A DNA stretch of 64,000 nucleotides from Callipepla californica brunnescens (taxonomy: Eukaryota; Chordata; Aves; Galliformes; Odontophoridae): assembly GCA_023055505.1 (NCBI GenBank), contig JALIRH010000005.1, positions 1,116,001 to 1,180,000 on the forward strand. The letters run 5' to 3'. Shown here piece after piece: positions 55,803-64,000 of the stretch. Position numbers and translations under genes: made by a program. The notes under the pieces are model-generated. The model had not been told where the DNA came from, did no database searches, and saw only the letters and a program-made list of their open reading frames with translations. Position 1 is the first letter of the stretch; each line of letters starts with the position of its first letter.

Positions 55803-55974
55803 TCCGCATCCCTCACCCTCTCCCCGCAACACTTACGCTCACGGCTCTGCCGCCCGCCTCAGGACGCGCCGCAGCTCCTCAGCGAGCGCGCCGCCCAGCC
55901 CCGCTGCCCGTCACTGCCACCGGCACCGCCCTCCTCCCGCCGGCGGCGGCGGCGCTTCCGCTCGGCGCAGCGCA

Positions 55975-56102
55975 ATGGCCGCGGCCTCGTTGTGCTCTCC
56001 TTGCTCCGCGCTGCGGCCGGGCCTGGCCCCGCTGAGGCGATGGCGGGCCCTGCCGCGCCCCGCGCACCGCCGCGCCGGCAGCGTCCCCCGGAGGGCCGCC
56101 AG
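55975..56102 (+). CDS. MTHFD2L: MTHFD2L exon 1: start codon and mitochondrial leader
   Basis: The exon encodes 42 codons plus two bases (AG) completed to AGT serine by exon 2. The ATG at 55975 has G at -3 and G at +4, a good initiation context. The 42 residues contain nine arginines, many alanines and leucines and no aspartate or glutamate, which is the composition of a cleavable mitochondrial matrix signal. The donor is CCAG|gtacgg at 56103. No other splice phase in the CpG island would join exon 2 as cleanly, although this N-terminus is poorly conserved in the family and rests on phase, composition and position rather than on recognised sequence. Another ATG at 56040 is out of frame. The exon lies wholly inside the CpG island and is very GC-rich, unlike the following exons. 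Confidence 0.85.
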
Positions 56103-56287
56103 GTACGGCACGCCGCCTCCTCGCGCTGCCCCAAGGGAGGGGAGGGCCGGGTCCTCCCCGGGGCGGATGGGGCTCTGCTTTGGGCGCTGCCGGGTGCTGC
56201 TGCTTTCCGGCTCGAGTCGGGACGACGGTAGCGATGCTTTCGTTGGGAAATAGAGTGTGTGTAAGCTTGGGAAGATGCTGATGTGAC

Positions 56288-56353
56288 CCCACCGCCTCCC
56301 TGGGCAGCCTGTGCCAGTCCATCGCCGCTCTTTTCCAAGAGTATAATTTTTCT
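56288..56353 (-). mobile_element. CR1 LINE fragment in intron 1
   Basis: The stretch reading CCTCCCTGGGCAGCCTGTGC followed by a CAGT-CCATCGCCGCTC block and a T-rich end matches the 3' portion of avian CR1 elements, seen on their complementary strand. Only about 65 bp remain and neither end of the element is present. Identification is from memory of the CR1 family pattern. It still carries CpGs, probably because it borders the CpG island. Confidence 0.6.
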
Positions 56354-56725
56354 GAATGTTGAACGCGATGTTCTCTCTGTATGTTGAGGGATTGCCTTTT
56401 TTTCTTGTTTAGCTGTGCTCCTAAATGGATACAGGCGGATGCTATTATATGGCAAGGTATTCATTGCAGGTGTTGCTCTCTGGTCCCATAGTTTCTTATA
56501 GTGCAGACAGCGTAGAGTGCAAAACTCTTTCTTTCGTTCTTTGTGTTCTGGAAGTGCAGCCTTGTTTTCCTCCCAGAATATGGCATAGACAGGAGAGAAA
56601 CCAGACGCTGATCAGACTTGTACAGGTGGGAACTCATAACAGACTTTGTCTGAACCAGGAGACTTTATTCCTTTTGCAAACCGCCTACCAAAACGCATGT
56701 GCAACTTTTTATTTTTTCCCAGGGT

Positions 56726-56726
<1 letters not shown>

Positions 56727-56757
<31 letters not shown>
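56727..56757. repeat. TTTA microsatellite in intron 1
   Basis: About seven uninterrupted copies of TTTA (ATTT) lie directly after a short T-rich stretch. It is a simple repeat likely to vary in length between individuals. No function is implied. Confidence 0.95.
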
Positions 56758-58345
56758 TACAAACTGAAAACACGCTTCCATTAGACAAAACATAATGCGT
56801 GTTTCCATATAGTCTGCATTGGTGCATTTGTTGTGGAACTCTAGACAAATTCTGAACCTGGTTGAAATAATAGTGATGATGGGAAATAATAAATAACGCT
56901 GCCTTCCTGGAAGGCTGAGGCAAAATGCCAGCACAGGTACTTCTCTTATTTGATGTGTCAGGCAAAGTTCAAGTAAAAGACATCAAAGTAACTGAGCAAA
57001 AGGCTTAAACACAAATGTAATTGCCAGAATTAATTGCTTATTTAAATATTTCCTAAGAATAGTATCTTGGATTCCTGTCAGAATAATAAGATGAGATAAT
57101 TCTCAGGATAACTAATCTTGGGTCATCTCTCAGTGGTCCTCATTTGATGCAGCTGTTTAAGTGCTGGCAAAACTCCTTGCTCTGGTGGAATATAACACTG
57201 GAGTTCTCTTCATTTGTTTTGTATTTTTTTTATATTTTGATGGTACAGGGGATGGAGTATGATGGAGCAAATATGATCCATTTTCAGTGATGGCAGATCT
57301 TCAAGATTTACTCAGGACTACATGGTTATATCTTTAAGGGAGAGGCATACACTTAAAATCAGATGCCCAAAAAAGGAGGGATTTTCCTCCTCTTTGGAAT
57401 GCTTTGGCCACGTATTTAAATGCAAAAATAGCGTAAATGGCTTTCTTACATGGACTGAAAATCTTTTTTGGCACCAGGAGATTATTAGTTCTTTCTATCC
57501 TTTAACATTTATGCCATTGCTACATAGCTGAGCATTAACTACTTATTTGGCCTAAGGAGTACATGGGAACAATTGTCTTGTGCCAAAGCCGTAGGTGGCC
57601 TAAATATAACTAATGGGAAGTAGAGAAGTGGGAAATGAGAAAGTACAGAGAAGGCCATACAGGAAAGGAATAAAACCAGATGTATTGCTTTAAAAAGTTA
57701 AGCAGTGATGAAGATAATCTTGGAGGTAGCTAAAGCTGGGGTAAAATTGGGGTCAGCAAGGTGTTCGAGTGTCATGTGATTGTCATTTTATTGCTCCAAC
57801 ATTATTTCATTTTAAGCAGTCAGAGTTCACGAGTTGGATACTCTTACTTCTTGTTTAGGAAGGTTTATTTTTGGATACTTGGTTTTGTTGGTTTTTTTTT
57901 TTTTCTCATGCAGTATTGTCCTCATAGAACTTTTCTTTGGTAATATAAACATAGCCTTGATTTCCTCATCTGTCAGTCAGATGTAGATGGCTTATATAAT
58001 TGAAGCCACAGGCTGGGATTTGAGTACTTCTGAGGATTTCTTCCTGCCACAATTTCCTTACTGCACACACTCCTGTTTTTGTCTCCCGACCAATGACATC
58101 CCTGTTTAAAGGCTGGATTACCTGATGCAACAATGTTAGTATCATAGCATCTGAAAGCAATGCGTGCTGGAGGCTTCTCACTTGTTATAGGTTGATGGGG
58201 TGCATGGGGGTATCCATATCACTGCTTGCAGTAGTGATGGCAACAATGAGGGAGGGGAAAAGGGGAGGTGGATGGCAGGTGCTGAGGCAAATTCAAGGCA
58301 CAGGGCTCTTTTTTCACTTTCCTACTGCCTTCCATGCAGGAAGAT

Positions 58346-58530
58346 CCATGAGTATTTTGCAGATAGTATTCAAACTACTGTCAAATTCATGCATCAAAGC
58401 GTGTGCAAGTATTTAACGCAGTAGATGGTGTGCTCAGAAATATGCCATGGTTATGGACTTTCCAGATGTGACTATCATGTGTACTTTTGTCTTTTTAGTG
58501 ATGAAGCAACTGTTATCTCAGGGACAAAAC
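58346..58530 (+). repeat. Intron 1/exon 2 member of the direct duplication
   Basis: This is the parental-position copy: intron 1 end plus 32 nt of exon 2. Compared with the upstream copy it has only two CpGs (at AGCGTG and AACGCA) against 17 upstream by my count; most of the other positions read TG or CA. The 25 nt at 58434-58458 are present only here. The two copies lie about 2.7 kb apart as direct repeats on either side of exon 1. Confidence 0.85.
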
Positions 58531-58683
58531 TTGCTAAACAAGTCTTGAAGGAAGTTCAAAGGGATGTGGAATCGTGGATATCCTGTGGGAACAAAAGACC
58601 TCATCTCACTGTCATATTAGTAGGAGACAACCCAGCTAGTCATATCTATGTCAGAAATAAGGTAAAAGCAGCTGCAGCTGTAG
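58499..58683 (+). CDS. MTHFD2L: MTHFD2L exon 2: start of catalytic folate-binding domain
   Basis: Begins after the acceptor cttttTAG and ends at GTAG|gtatgt; 185 nt, encoding residues 43 (split) to 105 (split). The protein starts SDEATVISGTKLAKQ, then an amphipathic helix, then RPHLTVILVGDNPASHIYVRNK. This is the conserved opening of the tetrahydrofolate dehydrogenase/cyclohydrolase catalytic domain. By my count Tyr93 and Lys97 in the Y-V-R-N-K segment correspond to the substrate-stacking tyrosine and the catalytic lysine of the family (Tyr52 and Lys56 in MTHFD1). The first 32 nt of this exon, and about 150 nt of the intron before it, have a diverged copy upstream of exon 1 at 55642-55802. 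Confidence 0.97.
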
Positions 58684-59581
58684 GTATGTACTAGGTAATA
58701 TGAGCATTCCTTTGATGAGCACAGGACTCTTCTTTAAAAAATTCTAAAAATGGGAGGGAAAAAAAGCCCTTTAGGTCTTGGTCTCATGTTATACCGTTTT
58801 CTTCACCTTCTCTGATTTACCTAATGTAAAAAAAATTGCAGTGATATACAAAGGAAGTAGTTCTTACGTCATGTGCATGGTAGAATAAATTTAATAGCAC
58901 ATCTTGAAAATATTTTTGAGCGATAGCTTGCATTATTACTTTTAGAATCTGCAAACTAAAGGTGAATGCTGGGGAGTAACTTTTTTTTTTTTTTTCATGA
59001 CATCACTAATAATGGTTACCTTCATCTGTATGTGGTGCATCTCATGGAATTTCTGGCTTGCTGGATGCTGTAGGTCTGCAGTAAACCCAGGCAATCTCAA
59101 CCAAAGCCAAAGTTTCATAGTCACATATGTTAAGAGCAGAATTTCTGTTATAAGCAGAAAGCTATTTGGTTGCTTTTGGTGGAGCTGCAGTCTTGTCCTG
59201 TGACTTGAAAAATCTGTTCTAAATTTGGTCCTGCAGAAGAGTCATCAGATGGTGCCAGCATCACTAGCAAAGTTAGATCCATTTGGTTTTACTTGTATTT
59301 CTCAAGAGCAAAGTTATAGACAAATTATGTTATTTTTCAAATTTTTAAATCTTTGTTTCAATTTTGAAGCTGCTGTGTCACATTACTGACTTTTGTTGTG
59401 AGATTACAGTTCTAGTTATCAAGTGTAATGTTAAAGACCACAGAGTGAAAGTGGGAGGTTTTGTCTAGTCATCCAGGGTTAGCCAAGACAGTTGTTAAAC
59501 ACTGAACAGATTTTTATACAACGTGAACAAGCTCTCTCTAAATTTCCTGATACAAATAATTGTCTTTTTTTTTTCTGTCAG
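58684..59581 (+). other. MTHFD2L intron 2
   Basis: 898 nt, GTATGT...CAG, with a T-rich tract before the acceptor. AT-rich, with a run of 16 T at about 58981. No gene or recognisable repeat was seen. Confidence 0.9.
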
Positions 59582-59704
59582 GAATTTCTAGTGAGGTCTT
59601 ACTGAGGCCTAAGTATATTTCTCAGGAAGAACTCTTAGATATGACATTAAAACTCAACAAGGACCCAGCAGTTAGTGGTGTATTAGTTCAGCTGCCTCTT
59701 CCAG
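59582..59704 (+). CDS. MTHFD2L: MTHFD2L exon 3: catalytic-domain core with QLPLP
   Basis: Acceptor is a T-rich tract ending tgtcAG at 59581; donor is CCAG|gtaggt. The 123 nt complete Gly105 and encode residues 106-145 plus one base. The segment QEELLDMTLKLNKDP followed by VSGVLVQLPLP is the family signature region. The glutamine of QLPLP (residue 141 by my count) corresponds to the folate-site glutamine of the family (Gln100 in MTHFD1). No stop or frameshift is present, so this is an intact exon rather than a processed copy. Confidence 0.97.
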
Positions 59705-60750
59705 GTAGGTGTTATCTCTTATCTCACACTTACATATGGTCAATGTAAGAGGAAAAGTTTGACAACTTTTGCTGTTGCAAGTGTATCATAACAGACATCA
59801 GAGGCTCCAGAAAGAGGACAAATATATAACAAAGGGTTAAATGAGAAGGTGCCTTTTTCTGTTATTGTATAAGTAGCAAGTCTTCCCTTGACTCTGTCAA
59901 GTGAACTTCTCTGATTTGTTTTTGTTTTTTCTTTTCCCTACCATGTTGCAGTGTTTTGTCTTGAATACCAAAACGTTTGCCATATGTTCATCCCTTGCAC
60001 TGTGCCAAGATATGCTGCTTAGCAGGTAGTGCTATCATTTTCTCAGAGTGACTCTTGCTTGTGCTTGTGCCTCTCTGCCTGTTGTATGCTTTCACTGATA
60101 TTTGAGATGAGCATTGTGCTAAAGACCCAAAAGCCTCTAATGTGCTTCTGTTGATTATTTCCCCACTCCTGCTAATATCACGAAAATCTCACCCTTATGA
60201 ATCAGTTGGCAGCAGCTGGCAATATGGTACTTGGTCAGTGCTAAGGTTTGCAGCTCTTCATATCAATCGATAAATCAGCTTCATTAAACCAGTGTGTGCT
60301 TTCTCATCGGGATTTGCCTAAGCTACAAGAGTCATTGTAATAGGCTGATTGGCATGTTACATTTCCCCATTTTTTTTTCATTTCCAAATGTTGTCTTTTA
60401 TCACATATTTAGACCGTGGGATCTGAAGGGCAGGAGCTGTCTTTTTTTTTTTGGCATGCGGGTAGTGCTTCTAAGCACCACCAGTGGCTGCAAAGTGAAC
60501 GCTCAGTTTTTAGGTAATCTCTTTGTTTTCCCTTATTCTTAGTCTTGGTCTTCACATTCAGGCAATTCTCACAGCCTTTGTTTTGTATCCCTAAAACATC
60601 AGTGGGGGCAGTGAGTTCACAGAGGAGCTGAAGGATGTGCTTTGTTCATGTTTGTACTAACAGCCGATGTTCATCGTTACTAAGTTCTGTCGTTGTATGT
60701 GAGAGAGCTGATGGTTGTGAACGGGTTTGCCACCTGTTGCAGTGAGTTGG

Positions 60751-60763
60751 CCACTAGGTGGAA
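60751..60763 (+). promoter_or_regulatory. CTCF-like motif in intron 3
   Basis: CCACTAGGTGGAA matches the core CTCF consensus CCASYAGRKGGCR at 12 of 13 positions, missing only the C near the 3' end. Motif matches of this quality occur by chance, so occupancy is unproven. Confidence 0.3.
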
Positions 60764-62331
60764 GTAGAGCACAGTGGAGGAGGAAATCCTGGACACAATG
60801 TCAGGAACTTCTGAAAACTCAGGCTGGTTTGGGAAACGTCTCTCCTTACAATAACAGATCAGGGCAAACAGGTGATTTAACAAATTGTCTTCGATATTAA
60901 GAACTTATGTAAAAGGTTAAGCACTGACAGCCTGGGGATGGAAGTCTTCCTCTCTGTGTGTAGCATAGTTCACAGACTCTCCATATGGTTTCCCAGTCCA
61001 CTGCTGTGTTCCCCAGGAATGGGTGCTGTTGTTGTACTCATCTTACTTGCACTGATCCTCCATCAAATGGTTGGGTACTACTTGCAGGAGTACTTTTGTT
61101 TTAGTTTGAGATAGGTACAAAGTCATTGCAATCCCCTCTTGAGCAGTCTGTTTTGGTTCAGTACCAGGCTTGAGCCTTGTAACGTGGTCATTTTTAAGCT
61201 TGTTGAACATCTGACAAGGAAGGATCAGAACATAATTCTAGCTGTCTGTTTAAATATCTTCTGATAGTGTGTTTGAATGTTTTAAATTCTCAGGTAGCTG
61301 GATGAGTATCCCTGCTAACTATGGTACATCTGACACCGTAATTGCATTAAGAACAAGCAGACTTCCTTCAGCCTGTGAAAACTGCTGTTTTGGGATTGGC
61401 TGCTGCCTACCTTAGTAAAACCTTGGAGTCATTTGATAACAGTGTAATTGTTTCAGCATTCCATTGTTCATATAGGTATCCAATAAAGGTGGATATTCAG
61501 GTCATCGTAAGCTGAAAAGAAAGTCTTCAGGAAATTCTTTTCACAATAAATGTTGGATGTAACTTTGATTGCTGAAAATTACTATTACTGTTGAAATACC
61601 ATGTTCTCTCCAAGCAACTTGAGTGAGAAGTGGGCAGAAAACCAATGCACCTCCTTTTCTGAAATCCTTTGGACTTGTCCTTTAACAGAGGATACAAAGC
61701 TCAGAAGCTGTAAGAACTAAATCAGCAGTGGCTGCTCGTCCCACAGTTGGGGTTGTTGTGTGGGGTGCAAGATATTTATTTTTTCACAATAAGCCACACA
61801 CAGGTGTGGCTTTTGATCAACACTGGGATAAAAATAGAAGCAGAGAATAGCTTTGTTCTTTCAGTTCTGTGAGCTGGAGCACCTTAACTTTGAGGATTAC
61901 CATCATTGCCTGAGGAAAACTTCCTTTCTGTGCCCCTTTGGAGCACCGTACTTCTGATGTGGTAATGGCTTCTCGAAGACTTTGCTCTAACTTTTAAATT
62001 GCATGGAAGATAGGAAGACATGTTTGATGTTTGAGATAGGATGTGAAAAAATTGACATTGTCTTAGTTGCAAGCAGCAGTGAATTGTGGGATAGATTAAG
62101 ATAAATGTCACATCCTTCTGTGCTGCTGAACAGTTTATTATTTGCTCCCTGTCTATACTTTTCAGAATCTTTTTTTATGTTCCATGTTTTTATTTTCTTC
62201 AGTTTTCTCTTTTGTTTGCTGGACTTTATTTCTAGTGTCTAGATTGGAGGCATATGCTTATTGTGTAAATAAGAGAGCATGTTGGAATAGCTAGGCAAGT
62301 GATGGCCAATGTTGTCTTGCAGGTTTGGTTA

Positions 62332-62431
62332 ACAAGGGCTGCTCCAAAAGTAATGCTTCCTAATTTATTGTGCTGGCCCATGGTGTCACGGGCAGATGTT
62401 AGTAATATGGCAGTAGAGGTTGAACCTTTCC
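62332..62431 (+). mobile_element. Galluhop (Mariner1_GG) 5' end fragment
   Basis: The sequence AGGGCTGCTCCAAAAGTAAT and the following block with GTGCTGGCCC, GGGCAGATGTTAGTAATATG and GCAGTAGAGGTTGAACCTTT match the left terminal inverted repeat and subterminal region of the chicken mariner Galluhop as I remember it. It starts next to a TA, the mariner target. About 100 bp remain; the transposase region and right end are absent. It sits in intron 3 of MTHFD2L in the sense direction. Confidence 0.8.
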
Positions 62432-63320
62432 TGAAGCACAGATTTGACAAGCTCTTGTCTAGAATGGATACTCTTTCATTACAAAAGAGAGATAAATAGA
62501 AATTCTGAGATGGTACTGAACCTTGACTGCAATTCTGGGGAAGATATTTGATGATGAAGCAGTAGACTAAAATTGACTGAAGTATCACTAGATAAATTAC
62601 TGAAACAGAATTTCCTCTGTGGGTCAGTACAGGGGCATGGTTTACAGAGCACTTCCTCTGGAGTGTTCAAATCTGTGCAGGCTTTAAACTTGGTTTTATA
62701 ACCTTTCAGATGTGGAACTGGTAATATGTATCTTTTTTGTAAATAGACATCATCATTTAAGCCCTATTTCTTGTCCTGTGTTCTTTTTTTTTCCTTTTAA
62801 ATAGTATGTAACTGGATTCCACTGATTTAAAAAAAATTTGTAAAACCACTTGTGTTGTAAAAGTGGAAATCAAAGACTAGACCTGAAAAATAAATAAAGT
62901 CACAGTTCATTATTTCCTTACACTTGGTTAAAACTTAGGAATGGATCCTTTGTGCTGCTTGGTATGGGTAGTATACACTACAATTTTTTCCCATTATTTT
63001 TATTTATTTTTCAGCCAAGTGATGATAACGCTTCCAGAACATACAGGAAATGTCTTGTTTAAGCTTCTACTTTTATAGTTAGTGTCAACATTTACAGCTT
63101 AGTGTCAGCCTCTAATTTGGACTGAATCTGATGCCTTGGCAGTGTTACAAATAAAGTCATTTAATTTTCAGTAGACTTTAAAGGCTGAGGTTACAACCCA
63201 TCTTTGAGGGGAGACACTTACTCTAGCTAGATGGAACTAGTGTGTTTGTGTAATGATTCAGATAGGAGTGATGACCTTTGACAATTGAAAGAAGTGTAAT
63301 TGGAACACAATGTTTCCCAG

Positions 63321-63473
63321 ACCACATAGATGAGCGGACAGTCTGTAATGCTATTGCACCTGAAAAGGATGTGGATGGATTTCATATTATTAACATTGGA
63401 CGTCTGTGTCTCGATCAGCCTTCTATAATACCTGCCACTGCTGCTGCTGTCTGGGAAATCATAAAGCGGACAG
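63321..63473 (+). CDS. MTHFD2L: MTHFD2L exon 4: DVDGFH segment
   Basis: Acceptor is tttcccAG at 63319-63320; donor is ACAG|gtagga at 63474. The 153 nt complete Asp146 and encode residues 147-196 plus one base of the next codon. The translation [20 protein letters not shown] then [13 protein letters not shown] is very well conserved in mitochondrial MTHFD2/MTHFD2L. The aspartate in KDVDG (residue 164 by my count) corresponds to the conserved active-site aspartate (Asp125 in MTHFD1). The exon ends with WEIIKRT and a split Gly, just before the linker to the cofactor domain, which is not in the window. Confidence 0.97.
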
Positions 63474-64000
63474 GTAGGAAGTTCATCTGTACTGAATTTT
63501 ATTTTTTTAATTTTTTATTTTTTAAACATGGAGTGAAGGACAAGGTCAAGTGTGGGTTAAAAGAGGTGGGCTGTCTTAATGTATTGTTCTCATTGAAGAA
63601 CTCATATTTAGAGCATCAGTCTGAAGAAGGAGGAGATGACAAATAGGATGGGATGTTTTGCCAGTATTATAAATATTAAGTGTAGATTGTAGTTCATGTC
63701 AGAGACTTTGAGCATTTTGAATAGTACCTTATTTTCTGCTGTTTAGTGTTGCAAGGATTTTTTAAGGAATTGTCTTCACTTCATTTTTAATTATCAAATA
63801 AAGACTGCAGTGCATAAATCCCTGTAAGGTAAAGGAAAAATTGCAGAACAGAAATGAGAATATTCAGTTGATTACTAGAAGGGGAAAAGATGCATTATAA
63901 ATGGATGCCATTTTCCAAGTAAAATATGCTCCTACTACTGGACAAGAGAGCATTCATTTTGCTTTGTGGTCTGCAAAGAGAATCTTTGAGTCTACAAAGG
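63474..64000 (+). other. MTHFD2L intron 4, 5' part
   Basis: Begins GTAGGA after exon 4 and continues to the window edge with no acceptor followed by recognisable coding sequence. AT-rich; nothing else seen. Confidence 0.85.

Larger units (their letters stand above)
55530..56230. promoter_or_regulatory. CpG-island promoter of MTHFD2L
   Basis: This is the only dense CpG region in the window, rising abruptly from AT-rich DNA at about 55,530 and fading soon after exon 1. It contains runs of GC-box-like sequence around 55,900-55,960 and near 56,155, no obvious TATA box, a CACGTG E-box at 55696-55701, and the start codon at 55975. The layout is that of a broad, housekeeping-type start region. The first third (55642-55802) is not unique sequence but a copy of the intron 1/exon 2 junction. 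The exact transcription start and the 5' UTR length cannot be read from sequence alone. GC richness also creates long chance reading frames on both strands here. Confidence 0.85.
56103..58498 (+). other. MTHFD2L intron 1
   Basis: 2,396 nt, GT...AG. It holds the fading edge of the CpG island, a short CR1 fragment (56288-56353), a TTTA microsatellite (56727-56757) and, at its 3' end, the duplicated block. The rest, about 56,760 to 58,345, is AT-rich and shows nothing recognisable. Confidence 0.9.
59705..63320 (+). other. MTHFD2L intron 3
   Basis: 3,616 nt, GTAGGT...CAG. It contains a CTCF-like motif at 60751-60763 and a mariner fragment at 62332-62431. The remainder is ordinary intron DNA in which I recognise nothing. 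Confidence 0.9.
55975..64000 (+). other. MTHFD2L: MTHFD2L gene, 5' part (runs off right edge)
   Basis: This is the gene-level entry for a mitochondrial bifunctional methylenetetrahydrofolate dehydrogenase/cyclohydrolase, which interconverts methylene-, methenyl- and formyl-tetrahydrofolate in the one-carbon pathway. Four coding exons join in frame: exon 1 ends after two bases of a codon, exons 2 to 4 each end after one base, and every next exon supplies the missing bases. All borders are AG...GT. The joined product is about 196 codons to the window edge; the family is about 340-350 residues, so the Rossmann-type cofactor domain (from a GRS-containing motif) must lie beyond 64,000. I prefer MTHFD2L over its paralogue MTHFD2 from memory of the human proteins: the segments [21 protein letters not shown] and VGDNPASH-YVRNK read more like MTHFD2L. 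In mammals MTHFD2L lies between CXC chemokine genes and the EPGN/EREG/AREG cluster; neither neighbour is seen here. The transcription start is not determined. Confidence 0.9.

Noticed and set aside
55523..56035. 170-codon plus-strand frame containing DEATVLSG
   Set aside because: The DEATVLSG match comes from the duplicated fragment of exon 2. The frame continues into unrelated GC-rich sequence and is not in frame with the real start, so it is not an alternative MTHFD2L product.
55859..56464. 201-codon minus-strand frame across the CpG island, plus overlapping 147- and 66-codon frames
   Set aside because: Very GC-rich DNA has few stop codons, and the translations are low-complexity arginine, alanine and proline. 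They are antisense to exon 1, with no recognisable domain.
58425..58498. Coding sequence upstream of exon 2 in the same frame
   Set aside because: The open frame extends into the intron, but the acceptor at 58497-58498, the phase match to exon 1 and the start of family similarity all place the exon start at 58499.
58499..63473. Assignment to MTHFD2 rather than MTHFD2L
   Set aside because: Residues in the DNPASH, VSGVLVQLPLP and [10 protein letters not shown] regions fit MTHFD2L better from memory of the human proteins. A sequence search and synteny with EPGN/EREG to the right would settle it.
1..64000. tRNA, rRNA, CRISPR arrays, bacterial-type operons or insertion sequences
   Set aside because: No tRNA B-box-like pattern in a foldable context, no regularly spaced repeats and no dense coding strand. 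The DNA is vertebrate nuclear.

Overview
The window is vertebrate nuclear DNA, almost certainly from a bird and probably a galliform. Three things support this: CR1 LINE tails of the avian type, two remnants that match the chicken mariner Galluhop (Mariner1_GG), and bird-type endogenous retrovirus LTRs. Base composition is AT-rich throughout except for one strong CpG island near 55.5-56.2 kb. Genes are split by introns, so most open reading frames are chance.

Layout. Positions 1 to about 55,500 hold no gene I can recognise on either strand: AT-rich intergenic DNA with homopolymer runs, small tandem duplications, a CR1 tail (2.2 kb), an unexplained CpG-richer patch (7.7-8.3 kb), and an internally deleted mariner (21.6-21.9 kb). 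Between 40 and 52 kb lies a cluster of old retroelement debris: an LTR start (40.06 kb), a second LTR type (43.1 kb) with a related minus-strand piece (49.6 kb), an old CR1 (47.5-48.1 kb), a decayed minus-strand gag-like region (48.3-49.4 kb), and two related LTRs pointing away from each other (50.0-50.25 kb minus, 51.7-52.1 kb plus).

The only clear host gene is on the plus strand from 55,975 to beyond the right edge: the 5' half of MTHFD2L, a mitochondrial methylenetetrahydrofolate dehydrogenase/cyclohydrolase. Four coding exons (55975-56102, 58499-58683, 59582-59704, 63321-63473) join with matching phases and GT/AG borders into about 196 codons. They comprise an arginine-rich mitochondrial leader and the folate-binding catalytic region. 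The NAD(P)-binding half lies outside. A CpG-island promoter covers exon 1.

The most interesting observation is a direct duplication. About 160 bp immediately upstream of exon 1 (55642-55802) is a diverged copy of the end of intron 1 plus the first 32 nt of exon 2 (58346-58530). The upstream copy keeps 17 CpGs by my count; the intronic copy keeps 2, with most of the others read as TpG or CpA. The copies therefore flank exon 1 as direct repeats, and the promoter carries a fossil of its own second exon. I found no defence system, CRISPR array or other new multi-gene system.
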